IMG/VR virus record: IMGVR_UViG_3300021091_000001
Coordinates: 1-64,000 of that record
Strand: one strand, 5' to 3'
Length of the DNA stretch: 64,000 nucleotides
From: a virus
In this document: positions 34,694-41,224 of the stretch, in pieces
Numbering within the stretch: position 1 is the stretch's first letter
How the letters are laid out: each line of letters starts with the position of its first letter
Notes under the pieces: generated by a model
The model's database searches: none
What the model saw: the letters and a program-made list of their open reading frames with translations, nothing else
Told to the model about the DNA's origin: nothing
Translations under genes and position numbers: made by a program

Positions 34694-34730
34694 TTCTTTT
34701 TTATGGATAGATCCTAGATCTAATCCTAGG
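34694..34730 (+). promoter_or_regulatory. Cassette box 13 and leader hairpin
   Basis: TTCTTTTTTATGGATAG, followed by CCTAG/CTAGG stem (34713-34730). No terminator hairpin precedes it; the tandem repeats take that place. Confidence 0.5.
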
Positions 34731-34878
34731 GGCCTGAGCCGAAACTACAGGAAAACCCTGGTTCTCTCCACCAGGCTGTATCGAGAGATGCAGCAAATAA
34801 AGTTGAGAGTCACAGTGAAGCGGACACGCTGTGGTTAAACAATAATGTTCGCCATTAGCATGCAACTGGGAGGTTGAC

Positions 34879-35301
34879 ATGTTTCTGTATCTGAACACCG
34901 CACCCAAGGCAAACGCCAAGAAGGATGGTGGAGTTTTCCACACCGTCCTCGTCGGCGTGAGCAAGGAGGTCCTTGCGGAGAAGACCGGCATCAGCCAGTC
35001 GGACCTCAAGGACCTCAACCTGAAGGTCACGATGGAGGTCTTCCCCGAAAAGGTGGACCTGTACACGCGGGCCTTCAAGAAGGCTCAGGCCAAGGGTGCC
35101 AAACTGGTGCTCAAGTGTGACGAGATCATCGTCACCGAGCTCAAGCCGAACGACTACACCACCCTCGACGGCAATCTCGTTAAGGGAATGCAGTGCTCGG
35201 TTTGGGCAGACGGTGAGTCCCAGCTGCAGATCAAGCGGGGATCGTTCACGGTCTCTGCGGAACTCGCAGAACTCCTCGAGGACGACGAGGACACGCTCTA
35301 G
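34879..35301 (+). CDS. Abundant-type protein, paralogue A
   Basis: 140 residues, paralogous to 38182-38604: YLNTAPKANAKKDGGVFHTVLVGVSKE versus YINTPPKVNHKKDGSVFYTVLCGLSKK, and IIVTELKPNDYTTLDG versus IVVTEPKANSYVNAQG. Both end in an acidic tail of the form VSxELxxLL...DTL. Codons are strongly C-ending, a sign of high expression. A beta-rich, possibly OB-like single-stranded nucleic-acid-binding role is only a guess. GGGAGGTTGAC precedes ATG. Confidence 0.55.
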   Translation: MFLYLNTAPKANAKKDGGVFHTVLVGVSKEVLAEKTGISQSDLKDLNLKVTMEVFPEKVDLYTRAFKKAQAKGAKLVLKCDEIIVTELKPNDYTTLDGNLVKGMQCSVWADGESQLQIKRGSFTVSAELAELLEDDEDTL

Positions 35302-35339
35302 AGAGAGCAAAAACTTGCCTGGCTTAACTGCCAGAAGGA

Positions 35340-35370
35340 GAGAGAACCCCCTTCGGGGGGTTTTCTCTTT
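35340..35370 (+). terminator. Intrinsic terminator before box 14
   Basis: CCCCC-TTCG-GGGGG (35347-35360) then TTTTCTCTTT. The CTGGC/GCCAG hairpin is just upstream (about 35319-35334). Confidence 0.8.
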
Positions 35371-35406
35371 ATGGCTAGATACAAGATCCCTAGGACAGGG
35401 CTGGCC
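35361..35406 (+). promoter_or_regulatory. Cassette box 14 and two-stem leader
   Basis: TTTTCTCTTTATGGCTAG. GGCTAG (35373-35378) pairs with CTGGCC (35401-35406), inner CCCT/AGGG, 9-base bulge. It joins the outer stem of boxes 8/9 with the inner plan of boxes 3/5/10. Confidence 0.7.
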
Positions 35407-35419
35407 AAGGAGGTAAGTT

Positions 35420-35566
35420 ATGGCTTATAATTACAAGAATGCTCTCTGCAACAAATGCAAAGAGCTAGTCTTGAAAGGTGAAGGCAAATGGCTTAGCTGG
35501 CCATACCATCACACACTGTGCAATTCGTGTTACAACAAGAAGTTCAAGAAGGACAAATTGTTCTGA
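35420..35566 (+). CDS. Small zinc-ribbon protein
   Basis: 48 residues from ATG 35420 (AAGGAGGTAAGTT upstream). CNKC at residues 10-13 and CNSC at 34-37, a basic tail (YNKKFKKDKLF). Typical compact treble-clef or ribbon. No role known. Confidence 0.6.
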   Translation: MAYNYKNALCNKCKELVLKGEGKWLSWPYHHTLCNSCYNKKFKKDKLF

Positions 35567-35580
35567 TTCCTAGGAGATTA

Positions 35581-35604
35581 CCCCCGAAAGGGGGTTTTCT
35601 CTTT
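35581..35604 (+). terminator. Intrinsic terminator before box 15
   Basis: CCCCC-GAAA-GGGGG (GNRA tetraloop, 35581-35594) then TTTTCTCTTT. Confidence 0.8.
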
Positions 35605-35645
35605 ATGGGTAGATTCTAGACTCCAAATCTAGCATCTAGATACCC
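35595..35645 (+). promoter_or_regulatory. Cassette box 15 and leader
   Basis: TTTTCTCTTTATGGGTAG. Leader closes GGGTA (35607-35611) with TACCC (35641-35645) around CTAGA/TCTAG elements. Precedes the giant gene at 35696. Confidence 0.6.
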
Positions 35646-35695
35646 AACCGCGCATGGACGGCCTCTATGCACTAAGCCACAAGGAGGTGGTAACG

Positions 35696-38062
35696 ATGTT
35701 TCACGGCATCGTAAACAGAGGTGATGGCTGGTTCCGGGTCATTACCTCTCTCAAGCTTCACGGGAAGGATAATGTTCTCGAAGAGTTTGAGGGTGGGCCT
35801 TACTGGCCCGCTTTCTTGGAACACTTCTTCCCTGATCGATACAGGGTTGAAGTCCGCAAGATCCACGGCAAGGGTCTCAACGGAGTGAAATCCGATGACC
35901 CCAAGTCTGCGTTAACACCAATAGCGCAAGAGGTGATCCGTTGGTCTACTGCTACAGACCAGTACAGCCTCCGCATTAAGAATGCCGAAGTTAAGAACAA
36001 TACAACCTGGCTCCATGAGCTTGAGAATATTGGTCTAATCATCGGTAATTCAAAGAAGATGAGCAAGAGGCTTTTGGAGCTTGTTCGTCTATCTTGTGCG
36101 GCAATGTACATTCCCAAGAATGAGCTGAAGGTTGAAGAGATTGATTATATCAGCCTTGGATGCATTGATTCCGATGTCGACGGAATTAGTGCTATTAGCA
36201 TGTCGTTGGCAGTTAGGTGCATCCTGGCCAATCCGATGGCAACGGAAGAATGGGTTCAAGAGCAGATCGAAAACATCTATTCTGGTGAAACTACAGTCGT
36301 TCAGCTTCGTGTGCTGACGCCAAGTGGTTTAATCAAGGGTAATGCTCTTGTTCTACCGGATGGTATGATGAAAGGATTTGATATCAGGACATTTGCTCCT
36401 AACATCAAGTCAGAAATTCGTACTGTTGGGTGGAATTGGATCACAATTGAGCCGTCGCACTCAGTGCTTCCCGTTAAGTCAGACGACTTGACTCACGCAA
36501 TTTATCAGGAAATTGATGGTTTGTATGCCGGAGACAACCTGATAAAGACACTTGAGAACGTCTTGGACAATGCGTTTGAAGACCTCAAGAGTGGCAAGCG
36601 TAGCAGGTGGATGACTAAGCTGGTGGACAGTGCTGAGATTATTGTGCGTTCCGACTCTGGTTTGCAAGAAGATAAGTACAGGACACCAAAGTCAACATTA
36701 AAGATGGTGCAAACAGCCATTGCAAAGTTGGATAAGCTTGGAATCCCCTTCGAGGCAAGTCAGACTCTGAGGTACTTGACTGTAAATGGACTGTCTATGC
36801 AGTTCCTGGGTCGTGAAACTGGTGTGGTTGGTAACGTCTGGAGACAGAAGAACAAGCACTGGATGCCAGTTCAATGGGCCTATAGTGCTCACATTGTGAC
36901 ACAAGAAGTCCTCAAGATCTTTGGTTTCAAGACAACCAAGGGTCATTGGGGTTATTATCATAATAAGACTCGTTGTTTTGTGGTTCCAGGCGATTATTTT
37001 GCCAGGAATTTGGTCAATCATGGTGGACCTGACGAGGACGATATCGTGAAAGTCCATGTCAGGATTGTTGATTTTGCTGACAGGCAGCAATTGATGGCAT
37101 TCATCCTCCGTAATCCGAACGATTTCGGTGAATGGAGCATGATTCCCATCAGAAAGTATGGCCCAGTGTTTCACAATTACACGGAAGTACCTCCTACAAT
37201 CAACTACCAGGAGCTGATAAGTAAAGTTCCTCAGATGACTACGCTGAATGCACAAAATGCAATCACCTACGGTCAACTTCCTGGAACTGCAAACCTTGTC
37301 ATTGGCAAGAAATACAGTCTTGCTGATGAATCTCGTTGCCGGTTGGCTTCAATAAACTTCCCTGGAGGTGTTGGTAGTTCAGTTCTGCCCAAAATGATGT
37401 GGTATGCACTCAATAAGACCTACATTCCCTACTGTATTGCAACGAATGAGGAAATCATCGACGCTCTTCAGCAGGGTCTTGCAACTCCAAGTGACGTTCT
37501 GCTAATCAAGAGCTGGTCAGAAAAGACATTTAGAGACCTGCTTGTCAATCATGGTAAGAATGGAACCAAGATGGACATGTTCTGGATGCAGACTCGTCTT
37601 CCTGACAAGTATGCCAAAGACATTGATGCTACAAGTATTCAGGACTCTCCGTGGTGTCAGCTTCACATTCAGCGAGAAATATTGGTAAGAACTAAGGTAT
37701 CAGCAATGCTTGACTTTATTAATAGTAGCATTGTTATGCCAGAAGTTCTGGTCAATCTTAACTTTACCGAGGAAGAGATTGATACTGCTACTAAGGATGT
37801 CGAGAAGATGTCTACCAAGTGCAGTACGATGTCTACAACCCAATGGGTTGAGTATGTCTGTGGCTTGTTTGATCGCGTGGATCAGAATCCTGAGAAGGGT
37901 ATCGAATACATGAACCGCAAGATCTTGGCTATGGCGTACTGCTCAATTATCAAGAAGCAGAAGTTTGTCAAGGCAAACCATGATCGTTGGCTCTACGCAT
38001 TTAGTTCGAAGAGCCATCGTCAGCCTACAGATTGGCTCATCCGAGCTCTGCAGGCTCTTTAA
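35696..38062 (+). CDS. Giant protein, paralogue of 51234-53807; possible RNA-polymerase-like core
   Basis: 788 residues from ATG 35696 (AAGGAGGTGGTAACG upstream). It shares with the 857-residue protein a LTPSGLIKGNALV block, HGGPDEDDIVKVHV and RNPNDFGEWSMIP. The stretch DEDDIVKVHV...QQLMAFILRNPNDFGEWSMIP recalls the RNA polymerase beta-prime region (DFDGDQMAVHV ... LSPxNGEPIxxP). The acidic triad spacing differs from DxDGD, so this is only a hypothesis. It lies at the end of the cassette array. If it is a polymerase, the boxes could be its promoters. Confidence 0.5.
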   Translation: MFHGIVNRGDGWFRVITSLKLHGKDNVLEEFEGGPYWPAFLEHFFPDRYRVEVRKIHGKGLNGVKSDDPKSALTPIAQEVIRWSTATDQYSLRIKNAEVKNNTTWLHELENIGLIIGNSKKMSKRLLELVRLSCAAMYIPKNELKVEEIDYISLGCIDSDVDGISAISMSLAVRCILANPMATEEWVQEQIENIYSGETTVVQLRVLTPSGLIKGNALVLPDGMMKGFDIRTFAPNIKSEIRTVGWNWITIEPSHSVLPVKSDDLTHAIYQEIDGLYAGDNLIKTLENVLDNAFEDLKSGKRSRWMTKLVDSAEIIVRSDSGLQEDKYRTPKSTLKMVQTAIAKLDKLGIPFEASQTLRYLTVNGLSMQFLGRETGVVGNVWRQKNKHWMPVQWAYSAHIVTQEVLKIFGFKTTKGHWGYYHNKTRCFVVPGDYFARNLVNHGGPDEDDIVKVHVRIVDFADRQQLMAFILRNPNDFGEWSMIPIRKYGPVFHNYTEVPPTINYQELISKVPQMTTLNAQNAITYGQLPGTANLVIGKKYSLADESRCRLASINFPGGVGSSVLPKMMWYALNKTYIPYCIATNEEIIDALQQGLATPSDVLLIKSWSEKTFRDLLVNHGKNGTKMDMFWMQTRLPDKYAKDIDATSIQDSPWCQLHIQREILVRTKVSAMLDFINSSIVMPEVLVNLNFTEEEIDTATKDVEKMSTKCSTMSTTQWVEYVCGLFDRVDQNPEKGIEYMNRKILAMAYCSIIKKQKFVKANHDRWLYAFSSKSHRQPTDWLIRALQAL

Positions 38063-38181
38063 TAACTCCCTTCTAAAGGGGGTGGAGTGACTGTCTAGAC
38101 TATAGACTGTCTGTTTAGTTCCTTTCTTCTAAAAAGAACGGATGAGTCCCCTAACAATCACAACCACAAGGAGAAATGTCC

Positions 38182-38604
38182 ATGTCATCCAACCAGAATC
38201 TCATCTACATCAATACGCCCCCAAAAGTCAACCACAAGAAGGACGGGTCGGTTTTCTACACTGTCCTCTGTGGTCTGTCCAAGAAGTTTCTCGCGGACAA
38301 GGGCATCGATGTTGACCGCCTCACGATGAACATCTACGAGAACCAACTCGACAAGGTCACAAAAGCATTTGCGGCCTGCAAGAAGTCGGGTTTCAAACTC
38401 GCCATCGCAGCAGAAGACATCGTCGTCACCGAGCCCAAGGCGAACAGTTACGTGAACGCCCAAGGAGACCACGTCACCGAGATGCAGGCCTCTTGCTGGG
38501 GCGAAGGAGACACTAGGCTCGTCGTCGTAAAGAACAATCTCAGCGTGAGCGACGAACTGCAGGCCCTTCTCGACGAAGTCCAGCCAGACTCCGACACGCT
38601 GTAA
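38182..38604 (+). CDS. Abundant-type protein, paralogue B
   Basis: 140 residues from ATG 38182, eight bases after AAGGAG (ATG 38176 is too close). Paralogue of 34879-35301, with the same NTPPKVNHKKDG opening and acidic tail VSDELQALLDEVQPDSDTL. Strong C-ending codon bias. It sits right after the giant gene and before a strong terminator. Possibly a partner of the giant protein or a nucleic-acid binder (inference). Confidence 0.55.
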   Translation: MSSNQNLIYINTPPKVNHKKDGSVFYTVLCGLSKKFLADKGIDVDRLTMNIYENQLDKVTKAFAACKKSGFKLAIAAEDIVVTEPKANSYVNAQGDHVTEMQASCWGEGDTRLVVVKNNLSVSDELQALLDEVQPDSDTL

Positions 38605-38620
38605 TCCAACGTTCACCCCC

Positions 38621-38670
38621 GTCCCAGTAGATTCGTGCTCCGGCGCGAGTCTACTGGGACTTTCTCTTTT
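38621..38670 (+). terminator. Strong intrinsic terminator
   Basis: An 11-bp stem GTCCCAGTAGA/TCTACTGGGAC (38621-38631, 38650-38660) followed by TTTCTCTTTTTT. Confidence 0.85.
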
Positions 38671-38679
38671 TTAGACTAG
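38661..38679 (+). promoter_or_regulatory. Degenerate box 16
   Basis: TTTCTCTTTTTTAGACTAG resembles the box but lost ATGG. It marks the right end of the array. From here a different element, CATACAAAAAAGAAGGG, appears before genes. Confidence 0.4.
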
Positions 38680-38701
38680 TCTTCAAAATTCAATTTAAAG
38701 T

Positions 38702-38736
38702 ACATACAAAAAAGAAGGGTGTAAACCCTTATCAAA
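38702..38736 (+). promoter_or_regulatory. ACATACAAAAAAGAAGGG element, copy a
   Basis: The element (38702-38719) overlaps a hairpin AAGGGT-GTAA-ACCCTT and precedes AAAGGAG and the gene at 38748. Copies also at 39778-39795, about 40129-40139, 47461-47478 and 51190-51206. Confidence 0.5.
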
Positions 38737-38747
38737 GGAGAACAATC

Positions 38748-38933
38748 ATGAAACTGTCCGAAATGACCAAGCAATCTGTTCGTGCGCGTGATCTCATTGA
38801 GATTGCTGATGCACAAAACGAAATTGCACGCAGAGAACTAGAGCTCGTCTCTTGGGTTTCACCGCTGGGCGACTACTACATCGAGCCTCGGTCGGTGATT
38901 CAACAAATAATCGAAAGCCAGTCTTGGAGATAG
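38748..38933 (+). CDS. Small helical protein
   Basis: 61 residues (MKLSEMTKQSVRARDLIEIADAQNEIARRELELVSWVSPLGDYYIEPRSVIQQIIESQSWR). AAAGGAGAACAATC precedes ATG. A long hairpin (38961-39002) ends the unit. No family known. Confidence 0.5.
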   Translation: MKLSEMTKQSVRARDLIEIADAQNEIARRELELVSWVSPLGDYYIEPRSVIQQIIESQSWR

Positions 38934-38960
38934 TCAAACCATCTGCATGACACCTCCCAA

Positions 38961-39002
38961 GTGGGTGAGTGGTCGGTACCTTTCTGCCGGTCACTCACCC
39001 AC
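38961..39002 (+). terminator. Long hairpin, probable terminator
   Basis: GTGGGTGAGTG (38961-38971) pairs with CACTCACCCAC (38992-39002), with inner pairing. The T-run comes only about 20 bases later, so termination may be partial. Confidence 0.5.
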
Positions 39003-39056
39003 AGGTGACATATATTATTGTTTTTTTAACCTAAACCAAGAAACGGAGAATACAAG

Positions 39057-39242
39057 GTGCTGAAAGTATTGAATACACTACGCTGGGTGTATGTCGGATT
39101 TTTGCTTGGTGCAACTACCATGTGCTATCTGATATCTGAAGGCGAGAAAGTAGAAGAAAAAGAGAAGTTGAAAAAGAAGTCCAAATACGATGACCCGGAT
39201 TGGGTGCAAGAAAAGATGTATGGAGAATACTCACATGCGTAA
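39057..39242 (+). CDS. Small TM protein with WVxEKMYGE motif
   Basis: 61 residues from GTG 39057. TM helix about 11-27 (YVGFLLGATTMCYLI), then a lysine-rich stalk and a C-terminal PDWVQEKMYGEYSHA. A similar WLYEKMYGE occurs in 43667-43798. It overlaps the next small gene. Confidence 0.5.
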   Translation: MLKVLNTLRWVYVGFLLGATTMCYLISEGEKVEEKEKLKKKSKYDDPDWVQEKMYGEYSHA

Positions 39243-39324
39243 GAAAATTGCAATGGTAATAACAACTATTTGTTTTGTTATCGGTTTATACGGTGGCAAT
39301 CGTTACATTACAAGGAGAAAATAA
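39235..39324 (+). CDS. 29-residue TM peptide
   Basis: MRKKIAMVITTICFVIGLYGGNRYITRRK: positive ends around one hydrophobic helix. ATG 39235 overlaps the preceding stop, GGAG lies 9-12 bases upstream. Its end abuts the next start. Probably a small membrane peptide. Confidence 0.45.
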   Translation: MRKKIAMVITTICFVIGLYGGNRYITRRK

Positions 39325-39627
39325 GTGAATACTAAAGAACAAGAATTTATTGATGCTGGCGATGCCTTTGATATCGCTGTCAGTGAAAGTAGATTGTTGC
39401 ACTTCAACGGCGGACAGGCTCACATTCAAATGTGGGAAAACCGCAATACAGTGCTTTCAATTGATTTTACTACACCCAGACCACAGATTACAATCTGGCT
39501 CAGTGAACGGTACGTTCAAGATAACAAGCACGCGTGTGCAAATTACAAAGAACGGTACAAAAACTGGTCAATGAAAGAACACCTGTTCAATCATTTCCAA
39601 AAATTTCCAATTGAGGAGGTAGCATAA
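39325..39627 (+). CDS. Hypothetical protein, GTG start
   Basis: 100 residues from GTG 39325 after AAGGAGAAAATAA. Mixed alpha/beta, aromatic-rich C-terminus (YKERYKNWSMKEHLFNHFQKF). Its stop overlaps the next ATG by one base. Unknown. Confidence 0.5.
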   Translation: MNTKEQEFIDAGDAFDIAVSESRLLHFNGGQAHIQMWENRNTVLSIDFTTPRPQITIWLSERYVQDNKHACANYKERYKNWSMKEHLFNHFQKFPIEEVA

Positions 39628-39743
39628 TGGCATTATTCATGCTGGGATTTATATCATGCTATGCGCTGATGGCAAGTCTCTACATTATGATGATCAGCAA
39701 CCGTAATGATCGTCGTCCTTTTCCCGCTCGTTGGGAAAAGTGA
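39627..39743 (+). CDS. 38-residue TM peptide
   Basis: MALFMLGFISCYALMASLYIMMISNRNDRRPFPARWEK: one hydrophobic helix then a basic tail. GAGGAGGTAGCATA gives the ribosome site. TAATG coupling to the preceding gene. Function unknown. Confidence 0.45.
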   Translation: MALFMLGFISCYALMASLYIMMISNRNDRRPFPARWEK

Positions 39744-39777
39744 CGATAATCTCTTTTTTCCCACTAACTTCTAAAGT

Positions 39778-39795
39778 ACATACAAAAAAGAAGGG
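39778..39795 (+). promoter_or_regulatory. ACATACAAAAAAGAAGGG element, copy b
   Basis: Exact copy of the 18-base element at 38702, followed by AAAGGAG and a TTG-started peptide. Confidence 0.5.
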
Positions 39796-39808
39796 AAAGG
39801 AGTAACAA

Positions 39809-39883
39809 TTGGATTGGTTGACCAACCTATTAACAGCAATACTTGAATTCTTCCTTCCAGGAAATAACACTGACTCATATTAA
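39809..39883 (+). CDS. Possible 24-residue peptide, TTG start
   Basis: MDWLTNLLTAILEFFLPGNNTDSY, an amphipathic hydrophobic helix, with AAAGGAG six bases before TTG 39809. Size and start codon make it tentative. Confidence 0.35.
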   Translation: MDWLTNLLTAILEFFLPGNNTDSY

Positions 39884-39900
39884 GTTAATAAAGGAGCAAT

Positions 39901-40125
39901 ATGAAAACTGAAAAAGCAACCAAATGGCTTGGCAAGGCGACAGCAAAAACAATCAATGCAACTGGTAGTCTGACCGGTAAAACTGTTAATATTGTTAAAT
40001 CTGCACCTGGCAAAACCACAAACAAAACAAAGTCGATGGTGACTTCGTTTTCTAGTGGATACAAGTCAGTCCGTCCAAAACTTGAAGTTTCAGACGAACT
40101 TGAAGAGCTTATCGATACAGTTTAA
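39901..40125 (+). CDS. Small basic protein with acidic VSDELEEL tail
   Basis: 74 residues, lysine/threonine-rich body (KWLGKATAKTINATGSLTGKTVNIVKSAPGKTT), then KLEVSDELEELIDTV. The tail matches those of paralogues A and B. AAAGGAGCAAT precedes ATG. Perhaps nucleic-acid binding with a shared docking tail. Confidence 0.5.
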   Translation: MKTEKATKWLGKATAKTINATGSLTGKTVNIVKSAPGKTTNKTKSMVTSFSSGYKSVRPKLEVSDELEELIDTV

Positions 40126-40216
40126 CCAAAAAGAAGGGTATAGGACTGTCCTTACCCTTTGCACACAATAAAAACAAAATTACATACACAATAGATTATA
40201 TAAGGAGAAATATAAA

Positions 40217-41224
40217 ATGTCCACATCCATCCTGAGCAAGTTCAACCTGTCCAGCGACCTGTTCTCTGCAATCGCAGAAAACATCGACGCTCTTCAGTCC
40301 ACTGCTCGGACTCAGTCACTTTCCGTTGGTAAGACGGTTAAGTTCACTGGTTCGATCAACGGCACCGAAGTTCCCGCCGAAGTCACGCTGCGTGAAGCTG
40401 CACTTTCTCGTCTCTCGGTTCTTCGCCAGACCAGCCCGTACTCCGGCAAAGAGTACCTGCTCGTCACTGGTGTCATGAACCCCGTAAAGCTCGATCTCAA
40501 CGTCAACATCAACGGCGAACAGATGAGCATCATCAACCTGCTTCATGTCGCAGCCAAAGATTCTGGCTCGGACATCGACCGTGCAAAGTTTGAGTCCAGC
40601 CTTGTGGCAATGGGCATGAACTTCAGCGGTGGTATGCCCTTGTTCTTCCAGCAATTTGGTGCCAACGAAGACGGTATCAAGCATGCCATCAACGCCTTCA
40701 AGACTGCAGGCGCTGTTGACGTTATGAAGACGATGACAACTCCTGGCCGTATTGTGGCAGCATACCAGCACAAGTCTGGTGTTCCTGTCAGTTCGTTCGA
40801 GCTCGGTACAACCGACCGTAGCAAGAGCCGTACTAGCCAAGGATTCTTGAACCTTGTTGATGCAGCTATTGACACTTTCCAACGCGTCTACAGTCTGCGT
40901 CTTGAGGCTCACGTCCTCACCCAAAAGATTGCAAACCTGCCTCAGGCCAAGGTCAAAGATGCCGAAGCCAAGCGCAAGGAACTCATTGACCTGTCGCGTC
41001 AATGGGTTTCCAACTGGTCTGGTAGCCAGCAGCGCATTCAGGTTGCAAAGAACAATGCTCAGACTCCTCTATCCATCTACGACCCGGTGAATGCCCCTTG
41101 TGGCCGTTTCACTCTCGAAGTGGCTGGAGAGTCGGTGGCTTGCGACCTGTGGTCAAACTCGGCACGTGCTGAGCAGACATCACAGGTAGTCACCGAAGAG
41201 GTCAACGAAGAAGACCCCTTCTGA
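40217..41224 (+). CDS. Probably abundant protein with SSB-like acidic tip
   Basis: 335 residues, no family recognised. Strong AAGGAGAAATATAAA site and heavily C-ending codons suggest high expression. The N-terminal half is beta-rich (KTVKFTGSINGTEVPAEVTLREAAL ... PVKLDLNVNINGEQMSI), the C-terminal half helical. The last residues VVTEEVNEEDPF resemble the acidic DDDIPF tip by which single-stranded-DNA-binding proteins recruit partners. A DNA-binding replication role is inferred from the tip only. Confidence 0.5.
   Translation: MSTSILSKFNLSSDLFSAIAENIDALQSTARTQSLSVGKTVKFTGSINGTEVPAEVTLREAALSRLSVLRQTSPYSGKEYLLVTGVMNPVKLDLNVNINGEQMSIINLLHVAAKDSGSDIDRAKFESSLVAMGMNFSGGMPLFFQQFGANEDGIKHAINAFKTAGAVDVMKTMTTPGRIVAAYQHKSGVPVSSFELGTTDRSKSRTSQGFLNLVDAAIDTFQRVYSLRLEAHVLTQKIANLPQAKVKDAEAKRKELIDLSRQWVSNWSGSQQRIQVAKNNAQTPLSIYDPVNAPCGRFTLEVAGESVACDLWSNSARAEQTSQVVTEEVNEEDPF

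Larger units (their letters stand above)
34534..34878. other. Gene-free regulatory region with tandem repeats and long leader
   Basis: 345 bases without a gene: an adjacent TTAACGCGT pair, an AT-rich stretch (34565-34630), two 28-bp tandem repeats, box 13 and a long GC-rich leader with hairpins up to the start at 34879. Likely a strong regulated promoter region for the next gene. Confidence 0.55.
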
